Source: Didymella arachidicola | Taxonomy: Eukaryota > Ascomycota > Dothideomycetes > Pleosporales > Didymellaceae | Direction of reading: 5' to 3' | Assembly: GCA_016630955.3 (NCBI GenBank) | Contig: CM049993.1 | Location: forward strand, 558,001 to 622,000 | DNA: 64,000 nt | In this document: piece by piece, positions 34,425 to 45,170 of the stretch | How the letters are laid out: the number at the start of each line of letters is the position of its first letter | Numbering within the stretch: the first letter of the stretch is position 1 | The notes under the pieces: generated by a model | The model's database searches: none | The model's input: only the letters and a program-made list of their open reading frames with translations | What the model was told of the DNA's origin: nothing | Position numbers and translations under genes: made by a program

Positions 34425-37400
34425 ATGGGCGAAATGCAGCAGCTACTACCTGCGGCAGTCAGATCGAATGGTGAGCCAACAATCTCAGAGTCGATACAAT
34501 CTACATCACCTGCACCTTCAGAAAAGACGGTCGCTGCACCGCAGGTGAGCCTCAACAGCGACATCAAGCAACAGCCACAGCCGGGTCGGCGAGCCGCTAT
34601 CTTCAGCACAGATCTCGGCCGTCGCGCCCCGCGTGGACTCCAGCAGCCAGGCTTGTTCCAGCCTATTGCACGCAGCAACCTGGAGCAGGATGCGTATCGT
34701 GCGGCAGGATATCTGCGCAATAAATACCCTTACCAGTACTTAAGTATCTTCCCAAACCGAGACTGGCATATCAGCGACCTCTGGGACGACTATGACATCC
34801 AGACCGAGGGCGAAAACTATTTTACAGCGGTGCTGAGTGTCATCGCGAACCACAATACCATTCAAGTACCACGATTTGCGCGCGAGTATGCCGAAAAGCA
34901 CCCCGAGCGCCTGAACCTCATCGGAGGTAATATCGCTAGGCTTTACGACAAGGCCGATCCCCTCTCAGTGGTGGATAAGATCTTTGTTAACGGAGAGACC
35001 CGGGAGTATCCACCCAGGTTCCTCTGGAAGGTCGCGCATGTCCTACGCACAAATATGCTTGCCGTCAAGGCACTGTCAGGACCGCCGAAGGACCCAGTCA
35101 GCAGTCCAGCACGCTCTGGCGCGGATCAGAAGGACCCTGTCGTGCACAGCACTGAGCATGCTCCAGCATCAGTCGCTGCTCATGCGAAGGTGTCTGTTGC
35201 TACGAGCACTGTATCGAAACGTAAGACACAACATATCAACCTACCTTGGTATCATGACTGAAATGAGCACAGCACCAAGCCTTCTCATCAATCCAGCGCC
35301 TACGATGCCAAATATGCAAGCGGTGGCTACCCAACATCGTGAAGGCCACTTCGCTCATGCAACAGTCAGTACACCATCCCGTGGCTACTTTGGTCCGCCT
35401 GCTGGGCCTGTAGGAGCTCTTGGCTATATCGGACCCGTAGGAGAGATAATGCCAGTCTTTCCTGCACATCATGCAGGTAGTCCAAACACGACACATGCTG
35501 GCGTGTATGTCCCTCGGACCCGACCGGGACGCTCTGCATCTGGTTCGCAGAGTCAGACTATGCCAACAAACCATTATGTTGAGAACATGCCTCGCTTTCC
35601 CTCAGGATACGGTCCTCGCCAGTATGCTGGTCCAATGTCAGCGACGCAATCACCGCGTTTCCACCCAACGCATATGGCAATGAACTACCCTGCGGGGAAT
35701 GTTCCGCTGAACATGATGCCTTTTGGGTACGATCAAGATCCCACAGGTTCTGGCGCGATGGTAGCTCAGCCTTATCCCACAGGTGTCATGCATCCTGGCG
35801 CTACACCTCACCACGCGGTGCAAGGTCCTCCAATGATGCAGGCCTATGCACGACAGGCGTCTAGTATACAGAGCTCGCCGCTTACTATACCTATGGGTGA
35901 AATGACCAACGTGCTCTACGGAGGACCTCCGGGCATGCCTTTGCGGAACACAGATCCAAGGCGTCGACTCAGTCAGCAGCACACCAACAGCAACGCTCTG
36001 TACGATCCCTACGAGGGTAACAATCCAACTTTTCGAAATTCTGGGTATTCACATGGCAAGAAGTACAACCAGAGTGGCATGCACAACACCAACGGCCGCC
36101 CGCGCAAGCCTTCGTTTCCAGGTAGTCGACCCTACCATGGTCAGAATACAAATGTACGGCCGCAGACAGGGACTTCTTACAGTTCTGGGCCAAAGTCTCA
36201 CATGGACAATGATCCTTCTATTACACAAGACATGGACTATGGCTGTTTCGTCGACTGGATCGGCCCACTCAACGAGATCGTCAACGAGCTCTTCGTAAAG
36301 GACTTGCCCGAGGATGTTCGAGAGGCGGAACTGGAAGGCCTCTTCCAAGCGCGGCTTGGTGTAAAGTTGACGTCGGTCAATATTCGTCGTAGTACTCAAG
36401 CGCCGCAGCGAAGGCATGCTTTCGTCGGGTGGGTCGCCTTTGACATTTTTGCAGTACCAGTTCCACATCGCTGATAACTCGCAGATTTCCTACATGCGCA
36501 ATTGCAAAACAGGCGCTCGTCATTCCGAATCCTGTTATTCGTGGGTATCCAGTCTCCATTACAGTTCCTAAGCGGTTCTTTCAGAAGACGGTGGACGTTC
36601 CGTCGCGAGACACGGTCGAGGTGGGTCCGTCAGCCTACTCCCGATACACAAGCACTTCCAACAACGGTGAGGTTCGCAATCGCGCATCGTCAACTGAGGA
36701 GGGTACTGGCCCCACATCGACGGCCACTGCGTCGAAGGAGAAGACATCATATTCTCCACAGGATGCTAGGAGCGACCTGCCGGAACGGAAGAAGGGTGAT
36801 CAGACTCAGCAAGCACATGTCACCGCTGGAAGTCCAGAAGCTCGCAAGGCCAAGCCAAAGATACAGCTTTCAGAGTCCTCGAGGAAGGAAGAGCCTGCTG
36901 TATCTGCGGCGACCGTCAAGGCTGACGACCTAGACGATAGCGCAAAAGCTGAGGGGGCTGTTTCAGCGTCAATGACCCTTGAGCCGACTATGTCTACGGT
37001 AATCCACGGAAAGAATCCTGTGGTAGAGAAAGAGGACGCGAAGTCTGACGGTATGGAGGTTACTGTTTCGAAGTCAGACGCTGTTGATAGTGTTTCGAAG
37101 ATTGCGTCTAGCAACATCCTGCCAGCTGCGTTAGCACGCTCCATAGAGCCTTCAGTCGAGCAGGCTATGGTATGTCACGACATCCTACATCTTGATTGGT
37201 CTTTAAGTACAAGCACACTGACTGACTAGCTGCAGACTCCCCTGCCTCAGCCAGGAGCGACAACAGCGATGAAAGTCCCGGCGGTTACTTCTACTCCACT
37301 TGAAGTGCCAGACTCAGCCTCAGACGACGAGTTGAAAAACGAAGCAAGTTTCCATTCTGTAGCTAAATCGCAGTCTGGGTTTGAGACTCCGGGAGTTCAC

Positions 37401-39395
37401 AATATTGGTTCGGATGCTGCGAACCACGGTATCGATGTGCGAGTGCCTGAGGCGAGCATCGCAACGAATATTTCCATCCCAGTGCCTCCCGTCCTTGTCG
37501 CCCATTCCGCCCCAAGAGCTGTCAACGGCCCAATAGAAGAATTTGCTGCCACCACAAGTATGGAGAGCTCACAGTTGAAGCAAGAATCCAAGACAACAAT
37601 GAAGGCGCCCTCAACTTCAGAAGCAGCTGGAGTCCAAGCAGTTCCGCAGCCGGAGACCAAGACACCGGCAACAATGACCCTTGTTGATGGACAGACAAGG
37701 AAGCGCGGCCCCGAACAGCCTGAAGCCTATTTTCCAAGTCACAAGCAGCTGGCCAAACAGGCAAAGAAGGAAAGAGAAAAGAAGAAGAAAGCCGAAAAGA
37801 AGAAAGACAAGCAAGCAAAGCAAAGCAAAGGCGAGGATAAAACCACTTCAGACCAAGCTTCTCCTGCAGATACGTCAGATGAGAAGGCGGAAGTAGCTTC
37901 CAGCAAGACTGACGCTCCCAACGATGAGGCCAAGCCTGTAGGTGACGTCCAGTCAGTCGGTATGACTACGGCTCCATCCGCAACTACTTCTGATAAGAAA
38001 GAAACTTCTGCGATCACAGAGAAGTCAAACCTGTCCACGACAGCGCAGCGAAAGGCTGTTCAGAACAAACGCGGCACGTCCGGAAAGAGCAAAGTTATGC
38101 TAGCCGCTAAAGAACCAGCTTCGACAGAAGACGCGGACAAGGATCATGGTAAGCAAAGCAATGGCACAAGCGTTATCCCGGAGACCGGTTCAGTGACCAA
38201 CAAGGATGTGAAGGCCAGGTCCGAAGAGGCCATACAGGAGATTTCAATCAAAGAGTCCACACGGGAGATCGCTCCGAATTCGGGTGCTCGGTCATCTAAG
38301 CAAGACGACAGCAGAGAGGTCACCAGTGGTGACCGAGGGTCTGATCCTACCGGCGCTGAAACTGGAGGATCGACTCCTCTCAGAAAGAAGAAGAAGAGCA
38401 AGAACAAGAAGAAGAAGAAGAAGCTCGTCCACACAGAGGGCGAAGGAGAAGCCTCCAAGCAACCCTTAGCCTGGCCCAATCTGGACTTTCGCCCTAAATC
38501 GCCCAACCCAGCGTGGATGGGCCCAATCGACATGGAGTCTGCCGTCCACAACTACGAACAGATCATGGATGAGGCATGCGGCGGGCAAGATGATTCAGAC
38601 TTCTCATGGACTGACCTACCGACGATGGAAGATGTGCTAACTACAGATAAGAGTGAGGGCCTAGTCAGTCTAGCTGATGGCAGTGGGCCTCCTCCGAGCG
38701 CCGATGCGGACAAGGAAGTAGCCCTCGCAGGTGACTCAGCTCATGCCTCTCATGCCAGCAGTAGCCGAGAGGATCTTGTCAACAGGGGCATTGCAGCGCT
38801 TGCTTCTGAGATTGGTAAGACATCCTCCCATCCGTTAGACAATCTTCTTCTCACATCCACAGCTGCCAAGCAAGAACAGATCAAAGTGGCAGATGCAGTT
38901 ACTACTACGACTGGCAAACAGCACGCAGATGTCGCAAATGGTCACGGTCCTTCCGACTCAACCTTTGCGAATATCGAGCCACCCAAGAAGAAGAAGGCGA
39001 ATAAACACAAAAACAAGAAAAAGAAGATGGTGGTCGATGACGGCGAGTCCTCTCAACCCGGCAATACAGTTGCAGCCCCTATCACAGCTTCGACACCACC
39101 GAAAGCTATAGTTGATCCTGTCGACCCCTCAGATCCATTTGCGCGCCAGCTCAAACATATTGATGCCGTCATCGACCTGAACCAGACCGAAGCTGCAGCT
39201 TCGGGCTCTGTCTCAATCCGCAAAGATGCAGTCACACCCGTAAGTCTAGACCACTTTGCAGGCATGAGTTGTTACTAATTTGGTATACAGACCGAGGAAC
39301 CGACGTTAAAGCGTGCCATGGAGGCCTACTTCAGAGAAGCCCATCCTGAGCGTAAGAGCAAGGGAAGGAAGGTATCGCAGCAAGATCTTCAGTAG
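34425..39395 (+). CDS. Large low-complexity RRM protein
   Basis: Five exons (34425-35220, 35273-36428, 36485-37169, 37236-39239, 39291-39395), with introns of 51-66 nt, encode 1581 residues. A conserved N-terminal region around residues 85-210 (YRAAGYLRNKYPYQYLSIFP...) has no family I can name. Residues 280-570 are Pro/Gly/Met/Gln-rich. One RRM sits at about residues 595-680: LFVKDLP is the RNP2 strand and RRHAFVGF, formed across intron 2, is RNP1. The last 900 residues are Ser/Thr/Ala/Glu-rich with three Lys-rich blocks of the KKKKNKK type (about 37770, 38390 and 38990). It is likely a nuclear or cytoplasmic RNA-binding protein with long disordered parts; the RNA target is unknown. Confidence 0.85.
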
Positions 39396-39597
39396 ACAAT
39401 CACGGTACGCTGCTGTCATTTGCTCAGGTATTGTGCGTAATGTGCTGTTTACTGGGCCAAGTCCTCGACTTGAGCATGTGCCCGAGAAGCCCATATGGTC
39501 AAACACAGACTCCAACTAGGAAGATGACACTTTGAACATCGTGTGGTAGCTACTCCGACTGTAGTCTAATAAGCTAAACGCTAAAAATTTACAAATA

Positions 39598-42500
39598 TCA
39601 GTCTACTGTTCCCCATTGCCCCAACCCTTCGATCGCCGGTCTTTCCTGTTTCAATCTAGCATGCAACTGCGCACTCTCGTCCAACCTTTTGGTAACCCTT
39701 TCTTGCCTCACAACATTCCTCTCGTAGAGCTCCTCTTTCTCCTTTAGCATCCTTCTTTCCACACCAGCTCTGTGCTCGAGCTCAGCCTTCCGTAACTCCA
39801 CCATCCGCGCCTCATGCGCCGCCGCCGAAGTCGCCTTCCTCTCTTCAGCTTTCTGCTGTGTAGCCGCAGCGTCGCTCTCCTGCTCCATCATCAAGTTGTG
39901 CCAGGCGACCTTCTCGTCGCGTTTCATGCGCTCTGCAGCTTGTACACGCTGGATCTCGAAATCGTGTTTCTGCTGCTCAATGGCTTGCCAGTGCGCTTGT
40001 GCGGCGGATTGGTTCGCAAAGTCGGCCTCTTGGACTTCCCTTTACGGCGAAGATTGTCGCGATGCGAGGTCTCGTTGAGTGTACGAGTGTGTTCATGAGC
40101 TTGCTCAGCTTGCTTGAGTGCAAGAAGGTGCTCTTTCTGGCGGTCGACGAGGCGTTGGATATGAGCTGGTATGCCGACTGCACCGGGAGGCTGCTCGGCG
40201 GTCAAGGAGTAGAAACGCGGTTCGCAGCCTTTGTCTCGGAGGACGTCGATCAGCTGCTGCTTAATGGCGATGCGGTGCGGTGCCGGGACGTGTTCAACAT
40301 ATGAAAGGGGCGAGTATGTCAAGCCGGACACGTGGTAAGCGTGCTTCTTATCACTGATGGTCTCCCAGACATCAGTCTCGAGTAGTGCTTCGACTAAATA
40401 CAGAGCGCCATGCGGATTGCCCAGTGCCAGGAGGAAGCTGGACTTCTCATTGCGAATCCTGAAGAGAGGGTCTGCACCGTGATCGAGCAAAAGTCTAATC
40501 AACTGCCGAATGCACGAGCGTTGCTGTCCACTGTTCGCTTCAGCATGCAGACACAGCTCGCCCAAAGGGGTTCTCCCCTGATGAAGGTGAGACGGGAAGT
40601 TTGCATTGTGGCCATGCTTGACGAGAAAAGAGACTGCATCAATCTGCAGGCATCGCGTTGCCTCGTGGAGACTTCCATTGTTCTTCAGTGCTTTCGCTGC
40701 CAATGTCTACACAATCGATATAGCTGATCTACTGCTAGCGTAGAATAATACAGATCGCCCCCATCTGTCCCGAAATGATGGGTCAGCTCCGTGGTCGAGT
40801 AGCGCCTGAACTATGTCACTCCGGCTCTCGCGTGCGGCGATAGAAAGTGGTGTTGTGTCCAGTGTGGAAGATGGACTAATGACGGAAGCACCGGCATCCA
40901 AGAGCTCGCGTATGACAGAATCCGAAATCCGTTTCTGGGGCTGGAGCAGAGCCCACAAAAGAGCGGATATGATTTCCTCATCTGTAGTTGGTTCGATCAC
41001 TTCGCGAATGGTGACTTCAGGATTCCACCCATGCCCAAGCAATGATCTCAGGAGTGGTGCATTGCGCGGGTGGTTTACCATAGCCATGACCAGCACTGGA
41101 AGTTTGCGATTTCCGAACGGCACCAAATCCCGCCCATCAGAGGAACATCCATGCTTGAAAGAAAGGTTGATTAGAGACGCTACTACTTGGTCTGAGATCT
41201 TGGAGCTTAGCAACGCTGGAATGACAAGACTGAAGTTGGGTTGATGAAGTAAGAGCTTTTCGTAGAAGGTGGAATCACGCATCTGCGCTGCAAGAAGGAA
41301 GCAGACGCCATCTGCAATGTTGACGTTGGCATGATGCTGCAGCAGAAGGTCAACAAGTGCCTCTGCGCACGATAGATCATTTGTGCTGCCGATTGTGGCT
41401 CATAGCGCAGCGTCTACGTCTGGCTGCTCTACACCACAGTGCAGTAGCAACTGAGCGATGATTGGAATACTGTTTGCATCTATTGTCGCATCTTGTAGGG
41501 TTCTTTCGGGGAAAAGCCTACGGAATGCTATCGTGACATCAGATCGTGACGGTTGGCGTTTCCCACTAAGAAGGAGTTTCGTCAGCGATCTGTCTTCAAA
41601 TGATACTGCAGTCCCTAAAGCATCTCCACTCACAGGAGCCCCTTGTCTCAAAATTAACGCCGTAGTACTGAGGTCTTTAGTCCTTGCCATATATTGTGTC
41701 TCGGCAGTAAGAGGCTTGTCGAGAGCCTCGTGAGGTATGCCAAGTTTCAACAAAGCGTCCATGAGAGGTTTCTTTTTGGCTGGGTCTTCCAGGGCGATGG
41801 TGTGCTCCAACGCTGATCCGAGAAGTTTTGGATCTGCTGCGAGTAATCGCTGTACAATGTCAAGGTTCTCCGGCCCGCCTTTGATGGCAATCTGGAGCGT
41901 CTGGAGCGCTGAACCGCTTTCTATACCATGCGCGAGGAGGATTTCCAGGAGCGGCAGTGTCTTCAGATGGCGCTGACCCTGAGGATGGAACACCAACGGC
42001 AAAGCCGGAAAGATCGACGAAGGGGCTGAGGCGTAGGTGCAGAGCAGACGGACCGTGGCTTCGTCAGCTTGTGTGACTGCAAGAGAGATAGTCTGAGCAT
42101 CGACAAGCGCTCCTGAGCTGAATAAAAACTCCATCAGGGCCACATCGTGCTCCTGAACAGCCAGACTAACCCAGCGACTCAGTGAAGTCCTGCCAGCTCC
42201 TTTCCGGAGCAAAGCCTGCAGAATCTGCATCCTCGCTGACCGAGGTGTAGTCAGTGGCAGTACGTCCAGTGCCGCTGATGCATGCTGCCCCTTGATAGGA
42301 GTGTCAAGAATAGCATCGACTAGCGTCCAGTTCTCGTTTTCTATGGCGAGGCGCAGACACTCGGCTTCATTTGCGGTTGTTGGAACACCATGGTTGATCA
42401 TCATCATTGATCCATGAGTGTCATTCTTTCGAACACGACAAACAAGAAGATCAGGCAAACCGATACTGGTCGGGGGCAGTCCGCAGCAGAACAGCAACTG

Positions 42501-43436
42501 TAGGAACTGCAATGTTGCTACGCACGTCCGCAGGCGCATCACGGTGTCGAGCAGTCTTTGTAGATTTTGGTGTGTGATGGCTGTCGTGCCAGATACCAAG
42601 GTGAGCGTCATCTCCCAGTTTTCTTTGCCAATTGATGAGTTGAGAGCACTCGCTGAGTCAAAATTGGGGTCAGCACCGTAAGTGATGAGTAGTGAGGCAA
42701 TGGCCTCGGAATTCTGTTGTACTGCCGCAGATAGGCATGACGAAATGACTTCGCGGCGAAGTGACTTGGGTGCTCGGAGCAGCAGTTGGACAAATTCTGG
42801 GTCGTTCGACTGTACAGCGGCACCGAGCGAGCTGGGGAATCTGTTGAGATCTGCTCCGTGTCGAAGCAACTCTGCGACGCATGCGTGGTCCTTTGTAGTG
42901 AGGGCAGCCTTGAGTCCTTCATCCAGTGTGATCTGGTCAGCACCAGAACAGGCTAGCAGATTGACGGAGTCAACTTTCCGGAGAGTAGCGGCCTGTTGCA
43001 GCACTGTGCTTCGACGGCGGAGGCTTGAGTTGGGCGCGTTGCTCTTGAGCTTCTTTTTATCGGAGATGTCGATAAAGTTGACTTTGGCACCTAAAGCCAG
43101 GAGTGCTTGGACAAGTCCTGGGCTCGATTCCGGATTGCGGATTACGGCGGACAGGGCCTGATCCAGCTCATCTTGGGAGAACTCCCACTGCGTTGTGTCC
43201 AGCGCCTTCTCCTTCTCTTTGGAGCTTTTGAAGATGCGCTTGAACACTGCATCTTTGCTCTCTGGATTCCTCTGTCGCCGCCTGATCAAAATATCTCGAG
43301 CTTGTGTGCGGTCTTCCTCGCCTGAGAGGTTACCGGGTTGTGAAGGTGCGGGCAAACATGGCTGTCGGGTAGCGACCGGGGTGATGCCTGCGTGGCGGAG
43401 GAGCTCGCCCAGACTGACCCTCTCAGCTTGAGCCAT
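39598..43436 (-). pseudogene. Decayed ankyrin-repeat gene
   Basis: One minus-strand frame from the ATG at 43436 (MAQAERVSLGELLRHAGITP) encodes a long array of ankyrin-type repeats, for example ACVAELLRHGADLNRFPSSL and EAIASLLITYGADPNFDSAS. It meets a TGA at 41400-41402 and a TAG at 40707-40709, each followed by the same repeat protein in the same frame (DIVQALLDHGADPSFRDRWG; ALKNNGSLHEATRCLQIDAV). Near 40040 a one-base shift moves the frame into a charged coiled-coil tail (QKAEERKATSAAAHEARMVE) that ends at 39598. The intact protein would have been about 1280 residues. Both stops are single C-to-T steps (CGA, CAG) on the coding strand, and no reasonable intron removes them. Fragments could still be expressed. 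Confidence 0.85.
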
Positions 43437-44511
43437 GGTGATGATGAGTGAACATGTCAAGGAATTCGGTGAGCAATGACAAGTTTAGAACTCGAGGCCT
43501 TGGTCGTGGCGTATTGCGCGTTACTGGGGCAGAAGGTACGGCCAGCGGATCTGCGCTAGCCGAATCAACGCTCCCACCTGTGCCTACTACTGTAGACAGC
43601 AACGTCACCCTTCTGCCCGTCGGAAGGCGCAAAGCTCCGAGTGCTGTATGAGCGCATCCTTCATCGCTGCCACGCTGCCACGCTGGATCGCATCCGCTTT
43701 CTCGAGGCAGGTTCACATACCCTCGCCCATCAAGTCACATCGTACATCAACTCCGACAGCTCGGAAAATCTCTCATCGACCCTGCTCGGCCGCCAAATGC
43801 CGTTGCGCTCTAGGGTCGGGGAAGTCGGCTAGAACCGTCTGGGGAGGTGGAGGATGCGGGTTAGTGTCGGTAGTGCTTCCACTGCCCCAACGCCGGCCGA
43901 ATTGAGGACCATCCGTTCATCGCGACGGTGAAGATGGCCTTACCTGCGGACGAAGAGCGGAAGCTGTCGACCACCGAAGGCGCGAGTGAACCTGCGACAT
44001 CTTCACAATATGCACGAACGGCAGAACGGCAACCTTGAAAATCAGGCCCACCCTGCTGTGTCAGAACGCTCGATCCTCGTGTTCCCAAGCCGTTCGCTCC
44101 TTCTGCTTGAGGCCCCACGTTTCAAGAATCTGCAGGTACCGTTTCAATAGGGTCTTTGAGACCTCCGCACGGAATCTGCGGATGCTAAAGGTTCTTTTTC
44201 GGCCATATCGTGCGGTTTAATGGAGTGTGAAGAGCTGTTCAAAAGAACGAAAGGTCCGCAGCACCTGGCTCCAGACGATGTGCGCTCGAGAGCGATTAAG
44301 TACATCAGCTCGAGAAGAGCTGCACACAACTTCCTCAGCACCTTTCGTGAGTACCAGGCCAGGTGTCTAGATGCGATGTTTCGGTTCGGTTACCTTCGCT
44401 CAGACTGCGCGAAGCAAGCGTCCGAGCGTACAGGTGACGGTTACTATGGTAGAGGGCATAAATATTGTGGGTGGAGCCCGGAGACAGGGATGCTCAGCGG
44501 TAATATTCGGG
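43437..44511. other. Intergenic, no supported gene
   Basis: Several short frames are open. One at 43648-43905 (85 residues) has no recognisable domain. One at 44220-44594 begins with an ATG (MECEELFKRTKGPQHLAPDD) but its last third lies inside the inverted-repeat element that starts at 44512, so its present C-terminus is probably not original. Confidence 0.4.
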
Positions 44512-44684
44512 TAACGTACATGTACAGCGAGCGGACCACACGGGCGAGCGGACCACCTAGTTTTACTAGAGAAAACCAAACATCTAGAGGCTAATAACTC
44601 TAGAACTATCCTATAGAATCTTCTAAAATTTAAATGTATATATTCTATTTAGGTATACTTTAGGTCTTATAAGTAACTAAGCTC

Positions 44685-45153
44685 TGTTACGATCTCTGAA
44701 GGAAACAAGGTACTGATGGGAAGCGGGGCAAGCGCTTGGATGACAGCGTGTCACGTGTCACGTGACATGCGTCGACATCCCGCCAAGAAGCGTCATCCCA
44801 AGAATCACAGGATGCCACCACATCCCGGGAAGACAATGCATCCCGAGTTACAAGGGAACAAGGCGCATTAAGGGATACTCTAGCTTTCCTACTAAGTATA
44901 TATTCTAGTAGGAACACAACTCTTACAGTGTGTGTTCAACCTAAGTTATCAAGTTTGTCTTTGGATCTCAAAACCAACCTTCGAGCTAGACAGTCTACTC
45001 TGTACTACTCATCGTTACCCTGCTCTCAAGACTGACAGATCGTATCTGTACACCTTATTGCAACCGACCCCTTCGGCTTCCTGTCACCGTACTCATCCCC
45101 GAGAACCAATAGAATTAGTGCTTACGAGCTTTGCTTAAAGTACGACTTCAACA
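44685..45153 (+). repeat. E1 5' LTR
   Basis: 469 bp. U3 carries the palindrome TCACGTGAC (44758-44766) preceded by a second CACGTG, several CATCCCG-like motifs, and a TATATAT box at 44897-44903. Predicted R starts at GTGTTCAAC (44932), 35 nt after the TATA box. The LTR ends ACTTCAACA. Confidence 0.93.
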
Positions 45154-45155
45154 TT

Positions 45156-45163
45156 TTGAACAC
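45156..45163 (+). other. E1 probable self-priming site
   Basis: TTGAACAC, two bases after the LTR, is the exact complement of GTGTTCAA at the predicted 5' end of the transcript (44932-44939). It does not begin with TGG, so a normal tRNA primer is unlikely. This matches the Tf1-type self-priming arrangement. Confidence 0.65.
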
Positions 45164-45170
45164 CCCCAAG

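Noticed and set aside
40707..40751. 45-nt segment (GTATTA to GTGTAG) as an intron that would remove the TAG
   Set aside because: It contains the LFYAS motif typical of ankyrin-repeat coding sequence and lacks a good branch site, so a nonsense codon is the simpler reading.
44220..44594. 124-codon frame starting with ATG
   Set aside because: Its end runs into the inverted-repeat element and no domain is recognised; listed only as a note in the intergenic entry.
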